A DNA stretch of 64,000 nucleotides from Silene conica. Its lineage: Eukaryota > Streptophyta > Magnoliopsida > Caryophyllales > Caryophyllaceae. The stretch covers positions 67,966,792-68,030,791 of the forward strand of contig CM055312.2 of assembly GCA_029255685.2 (NCBI GenBank), written 5' to 3'. Both the position numbers and the translations under genes were made by a program. The notes below the pieces were generated by a model, which was not told where the DNA came from, ran no database searches, and saw only the letters and a program-made list of their open reading frames with translations. This document shows positions 47,079-58,331 of the stretch, one piece after another. Numbering within the stretch: position 1 is the first letter of the stretch; each line of letters opens with the position of its first letter.

Positions 47079-48520
47079 ATTATCATATCTTCTTTAAAAA
47101 AAACAACATAACATATACCTTATAAGGACACTCTCATTCGATGTTATTATCTTCCCAAAAAGAACAATGAAAAAGACAATGAAAAAAGGGTCAAAATCAA
47201 AATTGATTAAATCACATCAAGCAAAATCCAAATAAAATTATAGGACTCAAAATAAAATTTAATCACCTCATATCTTAGATGTTTGCAATTCGAAGTGTTG
47301 TTACTGTCTAGTAATTAGGATTAAAATCTAGATTTAAAGTGTTTGGTTCAATTTTAGTATGAAGCAGGAATCAAACATATAAAATGTGGAGTATGATAAA
47401 AAAAATATCGCAATTACACGCGTTTTTTGAAAATAAATATTTAAACGCAAATTTGGACGTGATCTTTTAGAAAACAAAAATGATAATTCAAATAAACTAA
47501 AGAGATTCAGCTACAAAATTTTAAGAAAAAAATGTAATTCCTTCATATACTTCTATTTTTCCCATTTCAATAAAGTATAACTCATCAAAGCATATATTAG
47601 AGAAATGGGAAACAACGTTTTGTGTAGAGAGAGTAGTTGCTTTTGTTATACACATTTTAGTCAATCTACTACTTGTTATGTATTATTTACCATTTGTATA
47701 TTCTTATCTTAAAACAAAACTCTCAAATTGTTACCATATACCAAGTCATTATATCAAATTAAATCAATTATTGATCTTGTTTGTTTTAAGAACAATTTTT
47801 TTTATTCATAATTAAACATATTAATGAAAGTTGTGTTATGTAAATTCTCAAATTTTCAAATTAGGTTTTCGTCTTTTAAACGGTCGTTGGCTGACGGTTA
47901 GAGGGCATCATATTCCAAAGAATGATGTAGTTGGTGAGAGAAGGATGGCTAAGGAGTGCATGGGCGTGGATGGATCCTGAAAAGTAGGGTTCGCTGGTGA
48001 ATGTAAAAGGTGGCGACGATAGGTTGAAGTACGATTATTGTGAGATGCAGAGGTGGGCCGAGTCGGTGCGTGGGAAGGTGTGGAAAATAAGCGTGAAGGA
48101 GGGGAGGTGGTAGTTCGACGGAGGGAGCGAGGAGGGTGGTGTTTAATAATGGAAGATATTGTTAGGGTTGCATGCGGTGCTGGTCGGAGAAGAGATAACA
48201 AGTTGTGCGTTGGCCGTTGGATTAATCAGAGTTGTGGGGAGAGGGGAGAAGGTGGTTGAGAAGTTTTTTCATTAAAAATGATTAGGTTCGAATTTCAAAA
48301 ATCGATAAATAAAATACACATTTTCGACGTTATTCAATTTTCTTTGTTAGAGTTTGATCGATTTTTTTCTCAAATTAAATTAAAGACGGGAAAATATCGT
48401 TCAGGGTACTGAAGAGTAAACCCCTCCTAAGTTTGGTTTTTGCATTTGTAATAATTAGAAATTAGAAATCAAATCTCTGGTCACTAGTTTAAGATATGAA
48501 AGCTCTTCCTACACACACCA
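47079..48520 (-). repeat. Array copy R6, right part
   Basis: Continues the array after Copia-1, including a complete GC-rich block (about 47,880-48,260) very like those of R1 and R2. It ends at CACACACCAACCAATTTATG. Confidence 0.88.
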
Positions 48521-49418
48521 ACCAATTTATGATAATTAAATGAGTTAATCCATGTATTTATAGAGATATTAAGAAGGTGTTTATTATTTTACGAGCTATC
48601 AAGTACACTCAAGAGTTTACTAAGTGTATAACAAATGCAGCGGTTTTGGGTTCTCTCGTCATAAAAAAAATCGTGTGATTATTGTGAATGACAATCATGA
48701 AAATAATAATGCTATAATAGATTCTTATCTTTTCAGCTATTACGTCTCGTACATTACTAAAAAAAGAAAATGATTTAATTTCATAGTTTTTAAAGTACGT
48801 TTCTCATTTTCATTTATCTAGTTATAATAATCAAACCGTTAGATCACTAAGTTATTAGATTTTATTTTAACAAAAGTTAATTCGTTATTAGATAGATTAG
48901 TTTTATTATATCGAGCACAATAAATTTCAAACGAGAATTGTATTGTGTTTAATGAATAGAAGGAAGAGTAGAACGTAAATTATCTACTCAAGAACATGGA
49001 TCAATCATATATACCTCATATATATGGATGATCTGTCGGATATTTTCCTTCAAATGTTGAAGGTCTTAAAAAGTGGCTTCTCAATAATTTGATTAGAAGA
49101 CTATATACAATTAATTTGAAATAACTAAGATCTCTCAAATTCTCAATAATTTAATAAGAGATTGTCTATATTAAGTGTTTACAACAATACTATTAATTAT
49201 CATATCTTCTTTAAAAAAATAACATAACATATACCTTATAAGGACACTATCATTCGATGTTATTATCTTCCCAAAAAGAAAAATGAAAAAGACACTGAAA
49301 AAAGGGTCAAAATCAAAATAGATTAAATCACATCAAGCAAAATCCAAATAAATTTATAGGACTCAAAATAAAATTTAATCACCTCATATCTTAGATGTTT
49401 GCAATTCGAAGTGTTGTT
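48521..49418 (-). repeat. Array copy R7, left part
   Basis: Starts with a TATA copy (CTATAAATAC on the minus strand, 48,563-48,554) and is colinear with R1-R3. It stops at TTGTT (49,414-49,418), the target of the second Copia, and resumes at 63,649. Confidence 0.88.
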
Positions 49419-49612
49419 TATAGAATTAGTATAATAAAAAGCTTAACTGTTATTGATATCAAACTAAGGTTAAATATAGTAGTACATAGAGTTGTAGAAG
49501 GAAGCAAATACTTTAAACAAGGAAACAGAATAAAATCTAGCTAATTTACAGGAAGGATTGATTACACAAAATACAAACTATAAAATATTACGATTATGGA
49601 ATATCTTCAATA
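49419..49612 (-). repeat. Copia-2 3' LTR
   Basis: 194 bp. Compared with the 5' LTR it shows a few substitutions (for example near 49,435 and 49,476) and lacks about 17 bases (CATAATATTCCCAGAAT at 63,601) next to the ATATTACGATT word. The polyprotein stop at 49,594 lies inside this LTR. Confidence 0.9.
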
Positions 49613-51423
49613 TGCTTCTTTACATCCGCCTTCCTGTCAAATAGACCGAGACTGTTGAGAATGGACAGGAAATATTGTCGAGGCAGAGGATTAGTGAGGA
49701 TGTCACCTAGCTGATCATTGGAAGCAATGTGTTGCACGCGTAGGTGTCCTTTGTTTACGTGTTCACGGACGAAATGGAAGGCTAAGGCTACATGTTTCAT
49801 TCTCGAGTGAAAAACGGGGTTTGATGCATATTGTGTTGCTCCGAGGTTATCACAGAAAACAGTAGGTGGTGAATGGATAGCATAATGTAATTCCACGAGT
49901 AGTGCTTGTATCCATAGGAGTTCTAACGTAGTGTCAGCGACCGCTCGAAACTCCGCTTCGGTAGTCGAGAGAGCTAGAGAATGTTGTTTCTTGGAGGACC
50001 AAGATATAGGGTTTCGACCTAAATAGATGATGTAGCCTGTCGTGGAGACACAATCTTCTCGGTCACCAGCCCAATCGGCGTCACAAAAGGAATGTAAGGT
50101 CATGAGATTGGCGCGGTGTAAGAGAATGCCCATATGAAGTGTACCTTTTAGATAACGAAGCAGCCGTTTTAAGGCAAGCCAGTAGTCGTCATGTGGGTCT
50201 TGTAGGAATTGTGCTAACCGGTTCACGCTGTAAGCTATGTCGGGGATCGTAAGGGAAAGGTAGAGGAGACTTCCGACAATAGTTCGGTAGGGGGAGGGGT
50301 CGGGTATGGTGTGACCTCCACTGCTTGTGAGAGTTGGGTAAGATGACATAGATGTGGTCGTGGGTTTACAATCTAGCATGTGGGCTCGTTGGAGGAGGTC
50401 ATGAGTGTACTTAGTTTGGGTGAGGGATAGGCCGGTGGGGGTGGGTGTGACTTCAATACCCAAAAAGTATGATGGAAATCCTAAGTCCTTCAAGGAGAAA
50501 CGAGTGGAGAAGGCGGTGAAGAAGGTGGTGAGAGTTGGCGAAGGTGGTCCCGTGACGATAATGTCGTCGACGTAAACTAGAAGATAGATAATACATGAGG
50601 ATTTATTGTATAGGAAGAGAGATGGGTCAGAAATAGATTGAGTAAAGCCAAACGAAACAAGATACGATTTTAGCTCATTATACCAAGCTCGAGGAGCTTG
50701 TTTAAGACCGTAGATGGCTTTTATTGTTAACTTACAAATATAATTGGGATGCGAATTATCAAGGAAACCCGAAGGTTGGGACATGTAAACAGTTTCAGAG
50801 AGCGTACCTTGTAAAAACGCATTATTGATGTCAAGTTGTTTGAGGGACCAACCTCGGGCAAGTGCTAACGAGAGAATGAGGCGCACTGTCACAGGCTTCA
50901 CAATTGGGCTGAAGGTTTCGGAAAAATCTATTCTGGGGTGTTAGTGAAATCCTTTTGCTACGAGGCGAGCTTTGTATTTATTTATGGTGTTGTCGGGATT
51001 ATATTTGATACGGAAAACCCATTTACATCCAATTACGTTGTAAGATGGGTCGGGTGGAATTAAGGTCCAAGTTTTATTTTTCATTAAGGCATTGAACTCA
51101 TCATCCATGGCACATTTCCATTTTGGGTCAATGAGAGCAGCTTTTAACGTGATAGGGGGAAGGGAGGAGGTTTGTAAGGATACAGTTTTTGCGTATTTGG
51201 GATTGGGGACTCTTATGTTGTTCATGAGTCTGGTGGTGGCTCGGTCTGGAGTAGGTTGCTGAACCTGGTTGAAGGGAGTGGGGTCAGGAGGTGGAGGGGC
51301 GTCTGTGGTAAAGCTCTCGGCAGAGGAGGCAGGAGAGTGGGCAGTAGGTGAGATGGTAGGATTGTCGCTGGGAGCAGGGGTGAAATTATTATGGTTAGAG
51401 GGAGAGGTGGGAGGGGAATGCAT
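49594..51423 (-). pseudogene. Copia-2 reverse transcriptase/RNase H, one stop
   Basis: The piece at 51,423-50,941 carries the Pro-rich linker and the start of the reverse transcriptase (KWVFRIKYN, KARLVAKGF). A TAA stop at about 50,943 (probably a former Gln codon) interrupts it. The frame is unchanged and continues through 50,901-49,594 with DINNAFLQG, KAIYGLKQAPRAW, the catalytic YVDDIIVTG and RNase H (FCDADWAGD, STTEAEFRAVAD, FCDNLGA). The catalytic residues are intact and only one nonsense change is seen here, so decay is recent or mild compared with Copia-1. Confidence 0.88.
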
Positions 51424-51574
51424 TGGGGATGAGGGTGCAGGGTCTGGAGTATCTGCATTGGCAGTAGGGGAGAGTATGGGTATAGAAAAGGAGCACTATT
51501 GGGTGGGATTATAGGAGGTTGATGAGGAGGACACGACTGAGAATATAGGATAGGGGAAAATGGTTTCAACAAAT

Positions 51575-51895
51575 TTAACAGACGAGAGGTGTACACCCGA
51601 TTTGTAGTAGGGTCAAGGCAGTGAAAGGCACTTTGAGTAGAGGAATAGCCAACAAAGATGCATTGTTCGGATTTGGGGTCAAGTTTGTGACGGTTGTAGG
51701 GTCGTAACCAGGGATAACATAGGCATCCAAAGGACTTGAGTTTGTTGTAGTTTGGGGTTTGACCAAGGAGTTTGAAGTAGGGGATAGATTATTTAGAATA
51801 GGGGTGGGCATACGATTTATGAGGTAAACAACTGTAACAAAAACATATGACCAAAATTCCATGGGAATGAGGCATGGGTAAGAAGAGAGAGACAT
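51575..51895 (-). pseudogene. Copia-2 integrase C-terminal part, shifted frames
   Basis: The minus-strand frame reads MEFWSYVFVTVVYLINRMPTP, the conserved block after the integrase core in Copia elements, then drifts out of frame. The downstream family block appears in another frame. At least two frameshifts separate this stretch from the integrase core and from the reverse transcriptase. Confidence 0.75.
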
Positions 51896-53793
51896 GTTTC
51901 GACGATGTGTCGGTGGCGTCGTTCAGCAATACCGTTATGTTCGGGCGTATGTGGAGGGGAGGTTAAATGTATGATGCCTTGGGAGGTGATGGAAGGAGTG
52001 AGTTTGATATATTCGCCTCCATTATCAGAGAAAAGTTTGAGGATGGGTTTGTTGAGAAATTTTTCTACTAAAGCACGAAACCTATTAAAAACAGTAAAGG
52101 TATCGAATTTTTGTTTTAGTGGATACAGCCATGAATAACGAGTATAGTGGTCTACAAAAATAACATAATATTTATAATTGTCAATAGATGAAACGGGAGA
52201 AGACCAAACATCACTAAAAACCAATTCAAGGGCACGGGATGAAGTAAGAGTAGATTGTGAGAAAACGAGTTTGTGACTTTTATTAATAGAACAAGCGTTG
52301 CAATGGGAAATAGATGAAGGCAGAATGTTTAAACATGAAACATTATTAATAGTACTCAAAATAGAAGGGGAGGGGTGACCAAGTCTGTGGTGCCAAGGGG
52401 AATGAGGTGCACGGGTGAGGTGAAGTTGCGGATGTGACGGTGCACGCCATTCATAGAGTCCTTCATTTATGTGACCTCGTATTAGCACTTGTCCCGTCTG
52501 TTGGTCCTGTAAAACACATGAGGTAGAAGTAAAATTAGCGATAGCATTGTTGTCATGACAAAATTGCGAAACTGAGAAAATATTTTTAGAAATTGAGGGG
52601 GCATGTAAAACGTTATTGGATTTTAATGAAAATGAAGAAAAAGGAATAGAGAAGCAACCGATATTAGCGATATGAAGGGCATATCCGTCTCCGAGAAGTA
52701 ACTCATCATTTCCATCATATGGGGTGTGAAGTCCTAGGGTGGCAAGATCATTGGTAATGTGGTGTGTTGCACCACTATCAATAATCCAGTCATCAGGGAT
52801 GTTGGGAGAGGTGAGAGCAGCGGTATTAACTTTAGGGGAGGTCTGTTTTGATTGATTTGGACGAGGTGTGGGAGTGCGTGGGGGGACAACGGTCTGTGGG
52901 TGAAGCGCCTTGAAGGACGGGCAGAGGGCGAGGTAATGGCCAGTGGTATGACACCACTGGCATTTTCCTTTGAAGTGAGTATGAGGGGTTTCAGTGGGGT
53001 TGGGAGACGCAGCAACCAGGGATTCGGGTGTGGGTAAAATACCACGGGTGGTGTTACGGGCAGGGTAGCGGTTATTTCCTTGATAGGTGAGGAGAGCGGA
53101 AGCAGGGGTGGCGTGTGATAGAGATAGGGTGTTTTGGGAAGTGTGTTTGAGAGATATGTCAAATTGGAGGAGACGTTCATGGAGGGCATCAAAGGATATG
53201 GTTGTGTCACGATGTTTAACAGCTTCTACGAGAGTATGATAGATAGAATAGTCAAGACCACTGATTACCTTAGCAATGACGTCTTCGTCATCCATACACT
53301 TACCCATATGAGCAAGTTCATCAATACACGAACGAATTTGTTGCATATAATCCATGGCAGAGAGGTCGCCTTTGGTGATGGATTGAAGGCGATCTTTGAT
53401 TTGAAGTATGTGACCACGAGAAGGATTCGCATAAGTTTTGCGAAGTAGGGTCCATATTTCTTGTGATGTTTGTGAGTTTAGGAGCAGGGGTGTGATGGTG
53501 CTGGAAATAGTACCACGGATGGCACCACTGAGCACCTTGTCTTGGCGTTGCCAAGTTGAGTAGGCTGGGTTGTTAGTGACAACCTTGTTAGCATCTTCGA
53601 CAGTGGCAGCGGGGCACAGATGAGATCCATCCAGGTACTTGTAGAGATCGTACCCGAAAAGAAGGTCTTCAATTGCCCGTGACCAGGAGCGATAGGTTGA
53701 CAGGGTAAGTTGTGTAACCGTATTGAGACTCACAGCGATAAGAGGGGTCGAGGGTTCAAGGGCGTTTTGAAGGATGGATGAGTTGCCGGCCAT
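51817..53793 (-). pseudogene. Copia-2 gag-protease-integrase, frameshifted at its end
   Basis: The ATG at 53,793 lies 48 bases after the primer-binding site. The frame encodes a UBN2-type gag (TYRSWSRAIEDLLFGYDL, YANPSRGHILQIKDRLQ), a complete CCHC knuckle (CQWCHTTGHYLALC), a protease with DSGATHHI, the pre-integrase box WHHRLGHPSPS, and integrase with D, D and E in FSDVWSSP, FSDNGGEY and HNGIAERRHRH. It loses frame just after FPWNFGHM. Of the roughly 658 codons all key residues appear intact. Only the join to the next part is broken. Confidence 0.88.
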
Positions 53794-53840
53794 TGGAAAA
53801 ATTTGCAGGAGGAAAAGAAAATTTGAGAGAAAGGATTGAT

Positions 53841-53854
53841 TGGCTCTGATACCA
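53841..53854 (-). promoter_or_regulatory. Copia-2 primer-binding site
   Basis: On the minus strand TGGTATCAGAGCCA directly follows the LTR end TTCTATA. It matches the complement of initiator tRNA-Met without a mismatch over the usual core. Confidence 0.92.
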
Positions 53855-53997
53855 TATAGAATTAGTATAATGAAAAGCTTAACTGTTATTGATATCAAAC
53901 TAAGGTTAAATACAGTAGTACATAGAGTTGTAGAAGGAAGCAAATACTTTAAACAAGGAAACATAATAAAATCTAGCTAATTTACAGGAAGGATTGA
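53855..53997 (-). repeat. Copia-2 5' LTR, distal part
   Basis: The first half of the interrupted LTR. It ends in ATTGA (53,993-53,997), the target duplication of the LARD-type element. The other half is 63,578-63,643. Confidence 0.92.
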
Positions 53998-55182
53998 TGT
54001 AATACTCCGTGTTTTATTGTGTTTTATTACGTTTTATTTTATTTATTTATTTATTACTTTGACGTTTCGCTAATAATCGATCGTTTATTTGATTTGTCGA
54101 GTTAATGTTTATATTTTATATGTTATAAGTAAGTGTCGGGAACGGGTAATTAATTATCGATATATGGGTTAATGTTATACGGGCCTCGGGATGCGTGCCC
54201 AAGTCTGTAAAGCCCAACTCGACACATTATAAACGCTGAAGAAGAGCAACAAATTTTATCAGCCCTATATATGTTTATACCCTAAAACCCTAACCCTAGA
54301 TCTACAACGCTTAGCACCTTCACACAATCTCTCAGCCGACACTTCAGGGTACAAGGAGAAGGGATCACACGGTGGTTTAGGGTGGCCGTTGGTGGCTCGT
54401 TTTACGTCTGAAATAGGGAACTGAGTTCGATTGTTCAAGGTGGAACATTTCTAGCAGCTGTTCGGTTGTCAATCCGCAATTGAGGTAGGGGAATATCTAT
54501 GACTGTGATTGTGATATGACATGAGGACACTCAGTATCTGATTGATATATTTAATTGTGATATATTGTGATTGATTGCTTATTACTGCTTATTGTGGAGA
54601 ACGGAGATGTGAAATGGGTCTTGTGATATGGGACTTGTGATATGGCCATTGGAGGTGTGATGTTATGGGAGGTGTGATGTGATTGGAGGTGTGATGTGAT
54701 GGGAGGTGTGGTGTGATGGAGGTGTGAAGTGGTGGAGGTGTGGTGAATGATTGAATGATATGGAGATGGAGGAGGATACAGTTCTATTGTTTTTTATGTT
54801 TTATCTGTTTTACCTACTCAACCTCGCGGTTGACCCTGTGTATTCGTGTGACACCTACGATGATCCGGAATGGGGGATAGATTCTACAGGTCAGTGACAG
54901 ATGGATTAGGAGCTTGGGCAAGGAGAGAGACATGGCTTGGACCTACTTAGAGTTAGATCACACTTAGATATCTTCAGTTGTACTTTTATTTTATTTTATT
55001 TTTTTTAAAGTTTCGACCTCGTAGTTGTTGTAATGTCAAAGTTTAAATTTTATCAAATTCATATAAAGTGCTTTGGTTTGTTTTACTTTTTTATTCACTA
55101 CCTCGGACATTCCGAGATGGTAACAGTTCTATTTATTTGAGAATGTCTTGCTAAAGGCTCTTAAATAAATGGGGGTGTTACA
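53998..55182 (+). repeat. LARD 5' LTR
   Basis: TGTAATACTCC...GGGTGTTACA. It contains a GGAGGTGTGATGTGATG minisatellite at about 54,600-54,745 and the phrase CTACTCAACCTCGCGGTTGACC. It is followed by the primer-binding site TGGTATCAGAGAC (55,186-55,198). Confidence 0.92.
54600..54745 (+). repeat. Minisatellite in the LARD LTR
   Basis: Direct repeats of two related words: TTGTGATATGGGAC near the start, then GGAGGTGTGATGTGATG with variations. The matching stretch in the other LTR (about 62,955-63,128) has more copies, which explains most of the LTR length difference. Confidence 0.8.
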
Positions 55183-55198
55183 AAGTGGTATCAGAGAC

Positions 55199-58100
55199 AA
55201 CGATCCTCAGACCTAAACCAAATAAATAATAATGAACGTAGGAAGAGTCTAATAAAATGAACCCCAGGTTAGTAACTGCTAGGAGCCCCAGGATTGGAAT
55301 GAGTTAGGGGCCCCCTCAAACCAAGCCACTGGCCCTTTCAGTCTAACCTGGTTACCTTGAGAGATGTAGAGCGTGGGTAGCATAGAATAAAGGAAAAGAC
55401 CCAATATATATTGTACTAACAGTTGCAGGAGCAGAATGAGGTAAGTAATGATGTGATACATGGTTAATGATGCGCTGTGAAAGAATAGGGTTGGTAATCT
55501 ATATTGTGCATCATGAGATTGATATTGAATGTGATCGAGATATGTATTACTTCAAGTATTGAGGACATGAAAGTTGGAATACGAGTTTGAAATATAAGCT
55601 TGACTAGTATGATGATGTGCATAATAAGAATACGGCTGATATTGAAATGCTGATTGATCTGAATGATTGAATTGAAATTTTCAGGGAATGGGTGTACATT
55701 TATTGTATAATAAAATTAGAGTGATATGATCACGTGAATTTGGTGTCTCGTACTGTCTATAGGATATCTGGTTATTAAATGACTAACGTAAAATTGTAAT
55801 ATATCGCTTGATATTTGGATATGAACGATCAGATTTAAATGTTATAGTAATTCATGCCTTGTGATATGCGGAATGTGCTACCCCAAGCCATGGGTGATAT
55901 ATAGTTATGTGTTACATTTTTATATACATGTATAAATAGTTTAGTCGACAGTGGTCAGACTGTCACTGCACCGTTCTGTTTTACCCATGTCTTGAACGAG
56001 GAACCATTTAAAATGTATCTATTGTTTATGTATAGTTCCAACTCCAATATTTAATATATTCATTCACGTTCCTAAATGATAATTCACGTAAAATCTTAAC
56101 AAGTCGTTAATTAATAGTGATTTTTGCAAGTTGCCAGTTCATGTCTTATTGTTGTAAAGTTTCTGTTCAGACCAAGTTGTTATAAATAATTTCCTTAAGT
56201 TTTGCATTTTATTCCTTTCATATGATTAGAGAATCCATTATACTTCTCAAAAACTATAATGGTTCACAAAATGGCTGAACGTTTATTTAAATATAATTCT
56301 GGAAGTTGCAACATGATGTTTAATTGTTGGAATCGTAAGTTATGTAAGTCTTATATAAAAGTTTAATCGAATATGAATTATGTGATGTGACCACGTGGTA
56401 TCCTGATATGGCATTAGTAACATGTATAGTAGGCATTCGGAATGAATATGAACCTCACTACATGATATTGTAACCTGGCTGATTTCGTCAAGTTTATATA
56501 ATATCGTTTTAGTAATACAAACGCTCTTATTTTCTATATTATGACCTCAAAATAATGAAGTGATATTCGTGTTGATGTTCTTCCCTACAATTATGGTATA
56601 TCGTTGTCTGGCTCACTGAGATAATAATCTTTCCAACACCTTCATGTATATTGTTATGTCCCAAACTAAATTGCATTGCTATGTTTAAAATCTGATCCAT
56701 AATATCTGAGTTATTAACTGGTGGACGTGTGATTTATGGAAGTACTAGTTTGTGAATTCGTTTACTTTTAACGTTAAACTTTCATAGTTCATGAGCTACA
56801 AATTTCAAGAAAAATGTTTAGTAAAGAAGAGTCAGAATGTCTCTATGTAATCTTGTTTCGATCTATAGCTTGTAATATTGTCTTTTGACTCGTATTTATA
56901 AATTGTCACAATTACCACTTTAATGTTCCAAAAGTTTCAAAATGATTCCACTGTAATGATCATCCTTGATAGTGCTTGATGTTTTGATAATTATGGTGAT
57001 TGCAACACGACAAATTCTGTAGTTACGCATTGATGAAATCCTGCTTGAATGTTTAGTTGCTGCACATTGTATAAAATCCTTATTTTGCAAGTCGTATATA
57101 GTAATAGTTTCAGGATAAATGATGTAATGTAAGTAGACGAGAAATGTACCTAAGTGATTTTGTTAACTTATTGATTTCTGGGTATGTTAAACGGTTCTGT
57201 GAGTCTATAATTGGTGTACATCTTGTGAACTATGTCAATGATTTCATGTTTAATTACGTTAATTAATTTTGATTCTATAATATGAATATGAGCATGAGAC
57301 ACTTCAAATTGTCAAGTGTGAACTATGAGCTTCTAGATTGTTTACCTTGTTATCAATATTTTAAATTTTGTGTTAAAATTTCAGAGATATGTAAATGTTA
57401 GCTACCCTGATTCTGTTTTACTGCGTAACACGATTCTACCGATCTTATTATTCATATTATTGCTCAGGGATATATGTATATGTGCTAATTGATCAGTCAG
57501 AGTCTATTAATTGTTATATTGGCAATTTTGAAGAGACTGTTTTGTGAATATTATTGTGTATATAGTAGTATCCATATATTATGAGTTATTAATTGCTCTA
57601 ATTATTTTTAGAGAGGGGTTGTGCGATAGTGAGGAGGAAGAGTATGAGATACAGGGCATATAATCAAGGTATTCAATCAATTGATTACAGTTGACTCTAG
57701 CATGGATAGTGATGTCGATCTAATTAGTGTTTGTGCGAGAACGTACTTATTTGGGTAGTTAGCAAATGGAAAATTGGCTTTTACCATGGAATTTGTATGG
57801 TTGAGCTTCGATTAAGAGGTATTTCAATTTGGGGATCTTTATATTGCTTGTTAAATCGGAGTATATGGTTTACAGGGGATGAATAAATTGGATTGTTGGT
57901 AATTGGTATTGCGTTTTTATAATCGTTCTCTTTGACCTTAACTTGTGGGTGAGTAGCTTAAAGTTCATACTTTAAGTGTTGAGCACGGTTCTTTGAACCT
58001 TTGACGATATTGATATTGATATTGACATGGAGATTGAGATTGGTTACTAGTATTGAGTTATGGGACCTTTGTGCCGAGTTATGTTATGGTCCAGAGTGAC

Positions 58101-58331
58101 CTGGTTATCGAGTTACAGTATTTGAGTTTGAATCAATATTGAGATGGAAGTATTGTTTTGCGGTTTTATTCCGCCAGTTCACTCACCCCTTGTCTTTGGT
58201 CTTAGGTTCGATAATGAGAATACGATACTTGGTTACTTGGAGTAATGTTTTATGGGATAGAGTAATGAGTAAGACGGAGTAATAAGCCGGGATTTTGTAA
58301 TGGGGTTACGGGGACGTAACCATGTTTTAAG
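55199..58331 (+). other. LARD interior, left of the CACTA insertion
   Basis: About 3.1 kb of AT-rich sequence with frequent stops in all frames. I see no gag, protease, reverse transcriptase or integrase motif. It probably holds only the RNA leader and packaging signals of the element. Confidence 0.6.

Noticed and set aside
55279..55461. Possible gag within the LARD interior
   Set aside because: The short minus-strand frame has no gag or zinc-knuckle motif, and its orientation is opposite to the element.
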